From: Thaumasiovibrio sp043421945
Lineage (GTDB): Bacteria; Pseudomonadota; Gammaproteobacteria; Enterobacterales; Vibrionaceae
NCBI GenBank assembly: GCA_043421945.1
Contig: JBHOGO010000010.1
Location: 23,426-87,425, forward strand
DNA length: 64,000 nucleotides
Reading direction: 5' to 3'
A program made the translations under genes and the position numbers. The notes under the pieces are model-generated. The model was given only the letters and a program-made list of their open reading frames with translations. It searched no databases and had not been told where the DNA came from. This document shows, piece after piece, positions 53,918 through 63,678 of this stretch; the stretch's first letter is position 1, and each line of letters opens with the position of its first letter.

Positions 53918-54631
53918 ATGAATCTTAATTTTTCCGTATACCGCTATAACCCAGATGAAGATAGTGCACCGTACATGAAAGACTATCAGTTGGACGTTCC
54001 AGAAGGTTCCGACATGATGGTGCTTGATGCATTAATCTTATTAAAGGAAAGTGACCCTTCACTAGCGTTCCGTCGTTCCTGCCGTGAAGGAGTTTGTGGT
54101 TCAGACGGTATCAATATGAACGGTCAAAATGGTTTAGCGTGTATTACACCGCTATCTCAGTTGATGAATCAAACAACGATTGTTATTCGCCCTTTGCCTG
54201 GCTTGCCTGTTGTTCGTGATCTGATCATTGACATGGAACAGTTCTACACGAACTATGCCAAGGTTAAACCATTCCTTATCAGTGATGGTGAACTGCCGCC
54301 AGCACGAGAAAATTTACAATCGCCAGAAGATCGAGCTCACCTTGATGGTCTTTATGAATGCATTATGTGCGCTTGTTGCTCTACTTCATGTCCATCTTTC
54401 TGGTGGAACCCAGATAAATTTGTCGGCCCTGCTGGACTTCTCGCTGCATACCGTTGGTTGATTGATAGCCGAGATAGTGCAACAGATGAACGTTTGTCCG
54501 ATTTGGACGATGCGTTTAGCGTTTTTCGTTGCCATGGCATCATGAATTGTGTAAATGTTTGTCCTAAGGGATTAAATCCAACAAAAGCGATAGGGCATAT
54601 AAAGACGATGTTGCTTAAAAAAGCAGTTTAG
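53918..54631 (+). CDS. sdhB: Succinate dehydrogenase iron-sulfur subunit
   Basis: This subunit carries the 2Fe-2S, 4Fe-4S and 3Fe-4S centres. It has 237 residues. The plant-type cluster is SCREGVCGSDG with a later GLACIT. The ferredoxin motifs are CIMCACCSTSCPS and CHGIMNCVNVCPKG. ATG at 53918 has AAGGGG nine bases upstream; a GTG at 53912 is too close to it. Confidence 0.97.
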   Translation: MNLNFSVYRYNPDEDSAPYMKDYQLDVPEGSDMMVLDALILLKESDPSLAFRRSCREGVCGSDGINMNGQNGLACITPLSQLMNQTTIVIRPLPGLPVVRDLIIDMEQFYTNYAKVKPFLISDGELPPARENLQSPEDRAHLDGLYECIMCACCSTSCPSFWWNPDKFVGPAGLLAAYRWLIDSRDSATDERLSDLDDAFSVFRCHGIMNCVNVCPKGLNPTKAIGHIKTMLLKKAV

Positions 54632-54660
54632 ATCGTCTGTTTAAAACAAAATATCGATAT

Positions 54661-54704
54661 GCCGCCAGTGAAAGGCGGCCGGAAAGTACACCTTTGAGTG
54701 TACT
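54661..54704 (+). repeat. Two tandem hairpins between sdhB and sucA
   Basis: GCCGCC/GGCGGC (54661-54679) and AGTACAC/GTGTACT (54685-54704) are two stem-loops in the 107-base gap. They may stabilise or process the sdh mRNA end while allowing readthrough into sucA. Confidence 0.6.
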
Positions 54705-54738
54705 AATTGGCGATAACTCTAGTAGTTAAGGGAAAACA

Positions 54739-57564
54739 ATGCAGAATGGCGTTATGAAGGCATGGCTTGAGTCTTCACATTTGGCTGGCGCCAATGCGAC
54801 TTACGTAGAAGATCTCTACGAGCTGTATCTTAGTGACCCTGACTCGGTGAATGAAGAATGGCGTAGTGTGTTTGACGATCTCCCCATCGTTAAAGAGGAT
54901 GCTCCCGAGCAACCACACTCTCGTGTCCGTGACTATTTCCGACGATTGGCAAAAGAAACAACCTACCTAAGTGCACCAGTCACTGACCCTGAGGTCGATG
55001 CAAAACAAGTAAAAGTCTTACAATTAATTAATGCGTACCGTTTTCGCGGCCATCAGCATGCAAACTTAGACCCATTAGGGCTTTGGCAGCAAGATAGAGT
55101 TGCAGAACTCGATCCTGCTTTCCATTCCCTCGATAGTGACGACATGGACACTGAGTTCAATGTTGGTTCGTTTGCAATTGGTAAAGATAGCATGCGACTC
55201 GCAGATTTGTATGCGGCGCTTAAGAAAACCTATTGTGGCTCTGTTGGTGCAGAGTATATGCACATTACTAACACAGAAGAAAAGCGTTGGATCCAGCAGC
55301 GCTTGGAGTCTGTGGTAGGGCAACCTTCTTTTTCGCGAGACGAAAAGCTCACCTATTTAGATGAACTGACGGCCGCGGAAGGGCTAGAGCGTTATTTGGG
55401 CGCAAAATTTCCCGGCGCAAAGCGCTTCTCTTTGGAAGGTGGCGATGCCCTGATTCCGATGATGAAGGAGCTTATTCGTCATAGTGGTTCAGAAGGTATC
55501 CAAGAGCTTGTCGTTGGCATGGCTCACCGTGGTCGTTTGAACGTATTGGTCAACGTTCTAGGTAAGAAGCCACAGGATTTATTTGATGAATTTGCGGGTA
55601 AGCATGATGATACGTGGGGAACCGGTGATGTGAAGTATCACCAAGGCTTCTCTGCGGACTTTTCTACGCCGGGTGGTAATGTACACCTCGTTCTCGCGTT
55701 TAACCCCTCTCACCTTGAAATCGTTAACCCTGTGGTTATCGGTTCAGTTCGAGCTCGTCAAGATCGCTTAGGTGATAAAGATGGCTCGAAAGTATTACCT
55801 ATCACTATTCACGGTGACTCCGCGATTGCCGGTCAAGGGGTTGTTGCTGAAACATTCAATATGTCTCAGTCGCGTGGATACAGAGTTGGTGGTACCGTCC
55901 GGATTGTGGTGAATAACCAAATTGGTTTTACCACATCAAATCCAAAAGATACCCGCTCTACGCAGTACTGTACTGATATTGCCAAGATGGTTCAGGCACC
56001 GATATTCCATGTTAATGCCGATGATCCAGAAGCGGTTGCTTATGTGTCTCGTCTTGCACTTGATTATCGCAACGAGTTTCGTCGCGACGTGGTTATTGAT
56101 TTAGTCTGTTATCGTCGTCATGGTCACAATGAGGCCGATGAGCCTAATGCGACACAGCCTTTGATGTATCAGAAGATCAAAAAACATCCGACACCACGTA
56201 AGATTTATGCTGACAAGCTGACGGATGAAGAAACGATCGGTCTTGAAGAGGCAACTTCCTTTGTCAACGAGTATCGAGACCACTTAGACCGTGGTGAATG
56301 CGTGGTTAAAGAGTGGCGTCCAATGGCAATGCATAGCGTTGATTGGTCTCCATATATTGGTCACGAATGGGATATTGAATGGGATAATGAAGTTGAGTTA
56401 GGCAGGCTTAAAGAGTTAGCTGGCCGAATCTGTCAGTATCCAGATAGCCATAAGTTGCAAAGCCGAGTCAACAAACTTTATCAGGATCGTTTATCGATGA
56501 TCGCTGAAGAGAAAGCGGTAGACTGGGGCATGGCAGAATCCCTTGCTTATGCGACTCTGGTCGATGAAGGTAAGCGTATTCGAATTACTGGCCAAGATTC
56601 TGGTCGTGGTACGTTCTTCCACCGTCATGCGGTTTTGCATAATCAAGGGGATGCCTCGACGTACATTCCACTGGCAAACGTTCATGATAAACAAGGTCCT
56701 TTCCAGGTCTTTGATTCCGTTCTTTCAGAAGAAGCGGTATTGGCATTCGAATATGGTTACGCTACTGCAGAGCCAAGTGGTCTAACAGTGTGGGAAGCGC
56801 AATTTGGTGATTTTGCCAATGGTGCACAAGTTGTTATTGATCAGTTCATCAGTTCAGGGGAGCAAAAGTGGGGCCGTATGTGTGGGCTCACGATGCTTTT
56901 ACCTCATGGATATGAAGGTCAAGGCCCTGAGCACTCCTCAGCTCGTCTTGAGCGCTATCTACAGCTGTGTGCTGAACAAAACATGCAAGTGATTGTCCCG
57001 TCGACGCCCGCTCAGGTCTATCACATGCTGCGACGTCAAGTGGTTCGTCCAATGAGACGTCCATTGATTGTTATGTCTCCTAAGTCACTGTTGCGTCATC
57101 CATTATGTACATCAACGATGGATGAACTAGCCTATGGTTCATTTTTACCGGCTATCGCAGAAGTGGATGACATTGACCCTGCAGCTGTTGAACGCGTCGT
57201 TTTCTGTTCAGGAAAGGTTTATTACGACCTTCTAGAGCAGCGACGTAAAGACGAAAATGACAAGGTCGCTATCGTGCGTATTGAGCAGCTCTACCCGTTC
57301 CCATATGAAGATATGAAAGCGATTTTAAGTGAGTATCCTCACGTTGATGACTACGCATGGTGTCAGGAAGAGCCGCAAAACCAAGGCGCTTGGTATTCTA
57401 GTCAGCACAATTTCCGCGCAGTCATCCCTCAAGGTGCGAAATTGAATTACGCCGGTCGACCTGCCTCTGCTTCACCTGCAGTTGGTTATATGTCTGTGCA
57501 TTTAAAACAACAAAAGGCACTGGTTGCCGATGCCCTTACCCCGAATAAAGAGCTGGAAAAATAA
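54739..57564 (+). CDS. sucA: 2-oxoglutarate dehydrogenase E1 component
   Basis: This thiamin-diphosphate decarboxylase has 941 residues. The N-terminal E2-binding segment (about 1-60) has YVEDLYELYLSDP. It then shows GMAHRGRLNVL, the ThDP/Mg region GDSAIAGQGVVAETFNMS and VNNQIGFTTS. The C-terminal half has QDSGRGTFFHRHA and LLPHGYEGQGPEHSS. AAGGGAAAA precedes the ATG. First of sucABCD. Confidence 0.98.
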   Translation: MQNGVMKAWLESSHLAGANATYVEDLYELYLSDPDSVNEEWRSVFDDLPIVKEDAPEQPHSRVRDYFRRLAKETTYLSAPVTDPEVDAKQVKVLQLINAYRFRGHQHANLDPLGLWQQDRVAELDPAFHSLDSDDMDTEFNVGSFAIGKDSMRLADLYAALKKTYCGSVGAEYMHITNTEEKRWIQQRLESVVGQPSFSRDEKLTYLDELTAAEGLERYLGAKFPGAKRFSLEGGDALIPMMKELIRHSGSEGIQELVVGMAHRGRLNVLVNVLGKKPQDLFDEFAGKHDDTWGTGDVKYHQGFSADFSTPGGNVHLVLAFNPSHLEIVNPVVIGSVRARQDRLGDKDGSKVLPITIHGDSAIAGQGVVAETFNMSQSRGYRVGGTVRIVVNNQIGFTTSNPKDTRSTQYCTDIAKMVQAPIFHVNADDPEAVAYVSRLALDYRNEFRRDVVIDLVCYRRHGHNEADEPNATQPLMYQKIKKHPTPRKIYADKLTDEETIGLEEATSFVNEYRDHLDRGECVVKEWRPMAMHSVDWSPYIGHEWDIEWDNEVELGRLKELAGRICQYPDSHKLQSRVNKLYQDRLSMIAEEKAVDWGMAESLAYATLVDEGKRIRITGQDSGRGTFFHRHAVLHNQGDASTYIPLANVHDKQGPFQVFDSVLSEEAVLAFEYGYATAEPSGLTVWEAQFGDFANGAQVVIDQFISSGEQKWGRMCGLTMLLPHGYEGQGPEHSSARLERYLQLCAEQNMQVIVPSTPAQVYHMLRRQVVRPMRRPLIVMSPKSLLRHPLCTSTMDELAYGSFLPAIAEVDDIDPAAVERVVFCSGKVYYDLLEQRRKDENDKVAIVRIEQLYPFPYEDMKAILSEYPHVDDYAWCQEEPQNQGAWYSSQHNFRAVIPQGAKLNYAGRPASASPAVGYMSVHLKQQKALVADALTPNKELEK

Positions 57565-57576
57565 GGATAGCGAACA

Positions 57577-58782
57577 ATGACAATTGAAATTCTGGTTCCT
57601 GATTTACCTGAGTCTGTAGCCGATGCAACCGTCGCCACTTGGCACAAACAACCTGGCGACAGTGTTGAGCGTGATGAGGTTTTGGTCGATATTGAAACTG
57701 ATAAAGTTGTACTGGAAGTACCAGCACCAGAAGCGGGCGTTCTTGAAGCGATTGTTGAGACGGAAGGGACGACAGTATTAGGGAAGCAACTGATTGGTAA
57801 ATTGAAAGCGGGTGTTGCCGCTGGTGAGCCGACGAAAGATGTTCCGTCTGAGGCTGAAGCCTCTCCGGATAAGCGCCATAAAGCCGTGCTGACTGAAGAA
57901 AATAATGAGGCATTGAGCCCTGCGGTACGCCGTTTGTTGGCTGAAAACGATATCGCTGCTAGTGCTGTAAAAGGGACGGGTGTTGGTGGCCGTATTACGC
58001 GCGAAGATGTCGAAGCTTATGTGAAGAGTAAGCCTGCGGCTGCAGTAGAGGCGCCAGTACAATCTGATGCGCCACTTGCTCACCGTAGTGAAAAACGTGT
58101 TCCTATGACGCGTTTACGTAAGCGTGTGGCAGAGCGTTTATTGGAAGCGAAAAACAGCACAGCAATGTTGACGACGTTCAATGAAGTCAACATGAAACCT
58201 ATCATGGACTTGCGTAAGCAATATAAAGATATCTTTGAAGAGCGCCATGGTATTCGTCTAGGTTTTATGTCTTTTTACGTGAAAGCCGTTGTTGAAGCGC
58301 TTAAACGTTTCCCAGAAGTTAACGCCTCTATCGATGGCGATGAAATCGTTTACCACAACTATTTCGATGTCAGCATTGCGGTATCGACACCACGTGGTTT
58401 GGTGACACCAGTATTACGTGATTGCGATAAACTGAGTCTTTCGGAAATAGAGAAGGGGATTCGTGAGCTTGCTATTAAAGGTCGCGATGGAAAGTTAACG
58501 GTAGACGAACTGACCGGCGGTAATTTTACCATTACTAATGGTGGGGTATTTGGATCACTAATGTCCACACCGATTATCAACCCACCTCAAGCCGCGATAC
58601 TGGGTATGCATAAAATCCAAGATCGTCCAATGGCTGTCAATGGTCAAGTTGAAATATTACCGATGATGTACTTAGCCCTTTCTTACGATCACCGTTTGAT
58701 TGATGGTAAAGAGTCGGTAGGCTACTTGGTAACTATCAAAGAGTTGCTGGAAGATCCAACCCGCTTACTCCTTGATGTATAG
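57577..58782 (+). CDS. sucB: 2-oxoglutarate dehydrogenase E2 (dihydrolipoamide succinyltransferase)
   Basis: This core subunit has 401 residues. One lipoyl domain has K43 in ETDKVVLEV. An E3/E1-binding domain (ALSPAVRRLLAEND, GVGGRITREDV) follows, then the catalytic domain ending with SYDHRLIDGKESV (catalytic His and Asp). It starts 12 bases after sucA. E3 (lpd) is not in the window. Confidence 0.98.
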   Translation: MTIEILVPDLPESVADATVATWHKQPGDSVERDEVLVDIETDKVVLEVPAPEAGVLEAIVETEGTTVLGKQLIGKLKAGVAAGEPTKDVPSEAEASPDKRHKAVLTEENNEALSPAVRRLLAENDIAASAVKGTGVGGRITREDVEAYVKSKPAAAVEAPVQSDAPLAHRSEKRVPMTRLRKRVAERLLEAKNSTAMLTTFNEVNMKPIMDLRKQYKDIFEERHGIRLGFMSFYVKAVVEALKRFPEVNASIDGDEIVYHNYFDVSIAVSTPRGLVTPVLRDCDKLSLSEIEKGIRELAIKGRDGKLTVDELTGGNFTITNGGVFGSLMSTPIINPPQAAILGMHKIQDRPMAVNGQVEILPMMYLALSYDHRLIDGKESVGYLVTIKELLEDPTRLLLDV

Positions 58783-58799
58783 TCCTCTATAACATCAAT

Positions 58800-58841
58800 A
58801 AGAAGCGATAGAAGTGCAGCTCAACCATGGAATCGCTTCTT
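58800..58841 (+). repeat. Inverted repeat between sucB and sucC
   Basis: AAGAAGCGAT and ATCGCTTCTT are perfect ten-base arms around a 22-base loop, in the 136-base gap. It has no T tail and could be a processing or stability element. Confidence 0.55.
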
Positions 58842-58918
58842 AGTTTAGAGGGATGAGAGGGCAGTGATGCCCTTAATGGAACAAACCCTGTACTGGGTTA
58901 TAAAATGGATAGAACATC

Positions 58919-60085
58919 ATGAATTTACATGAATATCAGGCCAAACAATTATTTACTGAATTTGGCCTGCCAGTACCAGAAGGATATGCTTGTGAAACTC
59001 CTCAAGAAGCTGCCGAAGCCGCTGGAAAGATTGGAGGAAGCAAATGGGTCGTAAAATGTCAGGTTCACGCAGGTGGACGTGGTAAAGCGGGTGGTGTCGA
59101 GCTGCATGACAATAAAGATGGCATTCGTGAGTTTGCCCAAAAATGGCTCGGTAAAAACCTTGTAACTTATCAAACAGATGCGAATGGTCAGCCAGTCAGC
59201 AAAATCCTTGTTGAAGAAGCATCAAATATTGCGAATGAGCTTTATTTAGGTGCGGTGGTCGATCGTGCGACTCGCCGAGTTGTTTTCATGGCATCGACTG
59301 AAGGTGGTGTGGAAATCGAGAAGGTGGCTGAAGAGACACCTGAACTCATTCATAAAGCCGCTATTGATCCATTGGTTGGTCCTCAATCATACCAAGGACG
59401 CGAGCTTGCTTTTAAGCTGGGGCTAAAAGGCGATCAAATTAAGCAGTTTACGAAGATTTTCTTAGGTCTTGGTAACATGTTTGCGCAATACGATTTAGCG
59501 TTGCTTGAGATTAACCCTCTGGTGATTACTGGTGACGACAACTTATTGTGTCTAGACGGCAAGATAAACATCGATTCGAATGCGATGTACCGCCAACCTA
59601 AGTTACGTGAAATGCATGACCCGTCGCAAGAAGATGAGCGTGAGGCTCATGCCGCACACTGGGAACTCAACTATGTGGCGCTAGATGGAAACATCGGCTG
59701 TATGGTTAACGGTGCAGGCCTTGCCATGGGAACAATGGATATCGTTAACCTACATGGTGGTAGCCCAGCGAACTTCCTTGATGTAGGCGGTGGCGCAACG
59801 AAAGAGCGTGTGACAGAAGCCTTTAAGATTATTCTGTCCGACAGCAATGTTGCAGCTGTGCTTGTCAACATATTTGGCGGGATTGTCCGTTGTGATCTTA
59901 TTGCGGACGGTATTATCGGTGCAATTGCAGAAGTGGGCGTAGAGGTTCCTGTAGTCGTTCGCTTAGAAGGTAATAATGCCGAGCTTGGTGCTAAGAAGTT
60001 GGCGGAAAGTGGGTTAAATATTATAGCGGCCACATCGTTGTCTGAAGCTGCTGAGAAAGTTGTTGCTGCTGCGGAGGGCAAATAA
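58919..60085 (+). CDS. sucC: Succinyl-CoA ligase, beta subunit
   Basis: This subunit has 388 residues and an ATP-grasp fold. MNLHEYQAKQLFTEFGLPVP opens it, as in E. coli. KCQVHAGGRGKAGGV is the nucleotide loop, EINPLVI the metal region, and VNIFGGIVRCDLIADGI the C-terminal interface with SucD. Its stop overlaps the sucD start as TAATG. Confidence 0.98.
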   Translation: MNLHEYQAKQLFTEFGLPVPEGYACETPQEAAEAAGKIGGSKWVVKCQVHAGGRGKAGGVELHDNKDGIREFAQKWLGKNLVTYQTDANGQPVSKILVEEASNIANELYLGAVVDRATRRVVFMASTEGGVEIEKVAEETPELIHKAAIDPLVGPQSYQGRELAFKLGLKGDQIKQFTKIFLGLGNMFAQYDLALLEINPLVITGDDNLLCLDGKINIDSNAMYRQPKLREMHDPSQEDEREAHAAHWELNYVALDGNIGCMVNGAGLAMGTMDIVNLHGGSPANFLDVGGGATKERVTEAFKIILSDSNVAAVLVNIFGGIVRCDLIADGIIGAIAEVGVEVPVVVRLEGNNAELGAKKLAESGLNIIAATSLSEAAEKVVAAAEGK

Positions 60086-60957
60086 TGTCAGTCTTAATTA
60101 ATAAAGATACTAAAGTCATTTGCCAAGGGTTTACTGGTGGACAAGGTACGTTCCACTCAGAGCAAGCGATAGCATATGGTACACAAATGGTTGGTGGCGT
60201 ATCACCAGGCAAAGGTGGCTCAGAGCACTTAGGCTTACCTGTCTTTAATACGGTGCGTGATGCTGTAGAGGCGACAGGTGCAACGGCTTCCGTTATTTAT
60301 GTACCAGCACCATTCTGTAAAGATGCGATTTTGGAAGCTATCGATGCAGGTATTAAACTGATAGTGACCATCACTGAGGGAATTGCGACACTCGATATGC
60401 TCGATGTGAAAGTTCGTTTAGATGAGGCGGGTGTTCGAATGATCGGCCCTAACTGTCCGGGTGTTATTACGCCAGACGAATGCAAAATTGGTATCATGCC
60501 TGGCCATATTCACAAAAAAGGCAAAGTTGGGATTGTCTCACGCTCTGGTACATTGACTTACGAAGCTGTTAAGCAAACGACAGATGAAGGCTTTGGCCAG
60601 TCGACTTGTGTTGGTATCGGTGGTGACCCTATTCCGGGCTCTAACTTTATCGATATCCTGAAACTGTTCCAAGACGATCCTGAAACAGAAGCGATTGTTA
60701 TGATCGGTGAAATTGGTGGTACTGCGGAAGAAGAAGCGGCATCTTACATTAAAGATAATGTGACTAAGCCTGTAGTTTCTTATATTGCTGGTGTCACCGC
60801 TCCTCCTGGTAAGCGTATGGGCCATGCTGGCGCGATCATCTCTGGTGGTAAAGGAACAGCTGAAGATAAATTTGCGGCACTAGAAGCTGCTGGTGTAAAA
60901 ACAGTGAAAAGCTTAGCTGATATCGGCAAAGGGCTTCGTGAGATCACAGGCTGGTAA
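60085..60957 (+). CDS. sucD: Succinyl-CoA ligase, alpha subunit
   Basis: This subunit has 290 residues and carries the phosphohistidine. CQGFTGGQGTFHSEQAI binds CoA. GPNCPGVI is near the middle, and the active His is in KRMGHAGAIISGGKGTA. It overlaps sucC by one base, ensuring equal synthesis. Confidence 0.98.
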   Translation: MSVLINKDTKVICQGFTGGQGTFHSEQAIAYGTQMVGGVSPGKGGSEHLGLPVFNTVRDAVEATGATASVIYVPAPFCKDAILEAIDAGIKLIVTITEGIATLDMLDVKVRLDEAGVRMIGPNCPGVITPDECKIGIMPGHIHKKGKVGIVSRSGTLTYEAVKQTTDEGFGQSTCVGIGGDPIPGSNFIDILKLFQDDPETEAIVMIGEIGGTAEEEAASYIKDNVTKPVVSYIAGVTAPPGKRMGHAGAIISGGKGTAEDKFAALEAAGVKTVKSLADIGKGLREITGW

Positions 60958-60995
60958 CACTGTTGTAAGTTGAGTTTCGAAAAATAAAGAGAGAA

Positions 60996-61027
60996 AAGCC
61001 GCGCTGTTTTTATAGCGCGGTTTTTTG
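60996..61027 (+). terminator. Intrinsic terminator of sdhCDAB-sucABCD
   Basis: AGCCGCGCT and AGCGCGGTT form a stem around a short T/A loop, followed by T run, about 40 bases after sucD. Confidence 0.92.
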
Positions 61028-61086
61028 TATGTCTACATTTTACTATCGGTTATTCACTCATCGATGAGTTATCTATTATTGGTTAA

Positions 61087-61977
61087 CTATCGGTTAAACT
61101 GAGATCTGAAAACGGACGGTGTTATCCCTTTCAGGGTTCGAAATTGCCGATTAAAGTTAGATAAATTATTAAAACCGGCTTGTTCTGCTACTAATGCGAC
61201 GGGTATTTGTGTGTTAACGAGCAGTTCACATGCTTTCCCTATTCGATAACTTTTCAAGTGTTCGGAAAAGCTTTCACAAAAATGTTTTTCAAATAAACGA
61301 TAGGCAGAGCTTTCACTCATGTGTAGCGTTTTACATAGATCACAAATTTTAATCTGGTTTTGATAGTTCGATTCAATATAACGCCGAGCCGCCTCGACAC
61401 GTTTATGCTGTTCATCTTCGTCGGCACTTTGATTGAAAGCATAGCTACTTGAAGATAGCTCTTCAGCCAGAGCGTCATCGGCTAAAAGAGTAAGAACCTC
61501 TAAGACTCTGAGTAATTGATGGTGTGCCGGTAAACGGTCTGAATTGCTTAGCAATTGAAACACTTTTTCAGCACATTGTGAGCTAAAAAGCAGGCCTTTT
61601 GATGATCGACGAAGTAGCGTACTAAGTATTTTTAACTCTGGTGTTGTTTTCTGAAGTTGTTCAATCCAGTCGCGAGTAAACCAAAGAATAATAGATTGAT
61701 GGTGCTTTTCTTCCGAGCGGGCAATTTTACCTGTGAACATATGGGGGAGGCCTGGTCCATAGAGTAGCATTGTATTGTGAAGTACTGATCCTACGTAGTC
61801 ACCTGCGAAGTAATTGCCATCAAAAATATTATTTTGGTCCCGATAAAGCACGAGCTCAAACTCAGAGTGATAGTGCCAAGCGCACATATATTCATCTTTG
61901 GGGATAAGGCAAGCAAACTCCCTAACTCGCCAATTAAAGTTCCGCTCATGAGTGATATTTTCTATGTGGGGGCGCAT
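61087..61977 (-). CDS. AraC-family transcriptional regulator
   Basis: This 296-residue regulator has an N-terminal cupin-like sensor with AWHYHSEFELVLYRD at about 33-47. The C-terminal AraC double helix-turn-helix (about 195-296) shows ICDLCKTLHMSESSAYRLFEK and the conserved PVALVAEQAGFNNLSNFNRQF and GITPSVFR. AAGGAAAG lies six bases before the ATG. It diverges from the SetB-like transporter over 211 bases and probably controls it. The ligand is likely a sugar by family habit; unproven. Confidence 0.92.
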   Translation of the reverse strand: MRPHIENITHERNFNWRVREFACLIPKDEYMCAWHYHSEFELVLYRDQNNIFDGNYFAGDYVGSVLHNTMLLYGPGLPHMFTGKIARSEEKHHQSIILWFTRDWIEQLQKTTPELKILSTLLRRSSKGLLFSSQCAEKVFQLLSNSDRLPAHHQLLRVLEVLTLLADDALAEELSSSSYAFNQSADEDEQHKRVEAARRYIESNYQNQIKICDLCKTLHMSESSAYRLFEKHFCESFSEHLKSYRIGKACELLVNTQIPVALVAEQAGFNNLSNFNRQFRTLKGITPSVFRSQFNR

Positions 61978-62188
61978 TATCGCTTTCCTTAAGCAATCTC
62001 TAGCATACGAGAAGATTATTTTATCGCGTACTTTTCTGTCAATGATTTGCCGTATTTTGACTGAATTTAACCACTATGCGACGGATTATTATCATTACTG
62101 GGTGTGTGTTTTGATTACACTGATGACATCAGGGTGGCCACTCTAAATTTAAATTTGCGTTAATTTACCTTATTGCAAGGAGAGGGTA

Positions 62189-63481
62189 ATGTTTAAAGAT
62201 AGGACTGCGATATTGTTTATATTGACAACATTCGCAACGGGGCTGTGCGGGTCTTTCTTTTATCCGCTATCAAGTGTTTTTATCGTTGAGGCCCTAGGGG
62301 CATCCCCCGCGATGTTGAGTGCCTATATGCTTTTGGCTGTAGTGAGTTCTATTGTCGTTTCTCAATTTATTGCTTACTACTCCGATAAAGGGTGGCGACG
62401 TAAACGTATAATTTTGCTGTCTTTTACTTGTTATTTAGTCACAGTGGTGAGTTTCGCCTTTATCCGTAATTACTATGTTGCGATTTGTATTGCCGTGTTG
62501 TTCGGTAGTATTAGCGGTGCTGTTTTTGGGCAAGTTTTTGCTATGGGGAGAGAGTATGCTGATGCTGAATTAAAAGAAAATAGCGCTACTTTCTTGTCGA
62601 CAATGCGAGCTGGAATGGCCGTTGCGTGGGTGTTTGGTCCACCCGGCGCGTTTATACTGAAAGGTGCTTACGGCTTTAGTTATGCTTTTTTAACAGCAGG
62701 TGCTATCACGGCAGTGACCATTGTTGTGGTCTACTTTTGGTTACCTGAACAAAAAAAGGGGACAGAAAACCACATTGAATTAGAAGATGATAGCTTAAAT
62801 GAACGGCATGCACCGACTGTCGCTCGTCACATAGAATTAAAACAGCGTGCTAGAGGTAGTCTCAGCTCTATCACTTCGCCTGTGCCGTGGTATAAGCGCT
62901 TACCTATTGTACTCTTCTGCTTATCGATGTTGATGACTTTTGCTGCTAATAATTTGTATGTCACGGTGATGCCGCTCTACTTATCTCAAGAGCTTATTGT
63001 AAAAGCCAGCTGGGTCGGGATGATTTTTGGAACAGCTGCATTGTGTGAAATTCCCATCATGTTGGGCGCTGGTTGGCTGTCATTACGCTATGGTCCACAC
63101 CGTGTATTAGCTGTAGGGCTTGCTTTTGGGGCTATATTCTACCTTGGTGTAATAAATTCGAGTTCGGTATGGCATTTACTGTCAATTCAGATTTTTAATG
63201 GTGTCTTCATTGGTGTTGCAGCTACTTTAGGTATGGTTGTTTTACAAGATATGATGAGTGACCAGTTAGGCGTTGCCTCAACGCTATTTTCAAATGTGAT
63301 GCAGGCGGCAGTACTTGTCTCTAGTGTAACGATTGGTTTTGTCGGTGAGTTTTATAGTTATTACAGTGCATTTTACGTGAGTTTCTCTGGGATAATCCTC
63401 GCGTTAGGGTTACTGTTTATTGCGCGACGAGTGTCATTAGATAGCGAGGAAACAACTCATACTCGACCAGCCTGTGAGTAA
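62189..63481 (+). CDS. SetA/SetB-like MFS sugar efflux transporter
   Basis: This 430-residue inner-membrane protein has 12 expected spans. YYSDKGWRRKRIILL is the MFS loop after span 2. GREYADAELKENSATFLSTMRA and VAWVFGPPGAFIL are close to SetA/SetB sugar exporters. A central cytoplasmic loop of about 60 residues is charged. AAGGAGAGGG precedes the ATG, a very strong ribosome site. Divergent from an AraC regulator; efflux of sugars or analogues is inferred. Confidence 0.88.
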   Translation: MFKDRTAILFILTTFATGLCGSFFYPLSSVFIVEALGASPAMLSAYMLLAVVSSIVVSQFIAYYSDKGWRRKRIILLSFTCYLVTVVSFAFIRNYYVAICIAVLFGSISGAVFGQVFAMGREYADAELKENSATFLSTMRAGMAVAWVFGPPGAFILKGAYGFSYAFLTAGAITAVTIVVVYFWLPEQKKGTENHIELEDDSLNERHAPTVARHIELKQRARGSLSSITSPVPWYKRLPIVLFCLSMLMTFAANNLYVTVMPLYLSQELIVKASWVGMIFGTAALCEIPIMLGAGWLSLRYGPHRVLAVGLAFGAIFYLGVINSSSVWHLLSIQIFNGVFIGVAATLGMVVLQDMMSDQLGVASTLFSNVMQAAVLVSSVTIGFVGEFYSYYSAFYVSFSGIILALGLLFIARRVSLDSEETTHTRPACE

Positions 63482-63533
63482 TCTACCTTAATGAATCTTA
63501 GACCCTTTATGACAGAAAATACCTGCTAATTTC

Positions 63534-63567
63534 ATTACTCCAAAGTCGAATATGACTTTGGAGTAAT
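63534..63567. repeat. 14-base perfect inverted repeat
   Basis: ATTACTCCAAAGTC and GACTTTGGAGTAAT pair perfectly around GAATAT. It lies 53 bases after the transporter stop and 111 bases from the transposase stop. No T tail follows, so termination is possible but not certain. Confidence 0.6.
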
Positions 63568-63678
63568 GTAACGTTGGGCGATGGCACTTCCTCTCTCCTT
63601 CTCTTCTCACTTTTTACTGCCGAGCATGTGGAACCTCTTTATTTTGAGTCTATGACTATTTGTTATAGCGTTTCCTGA

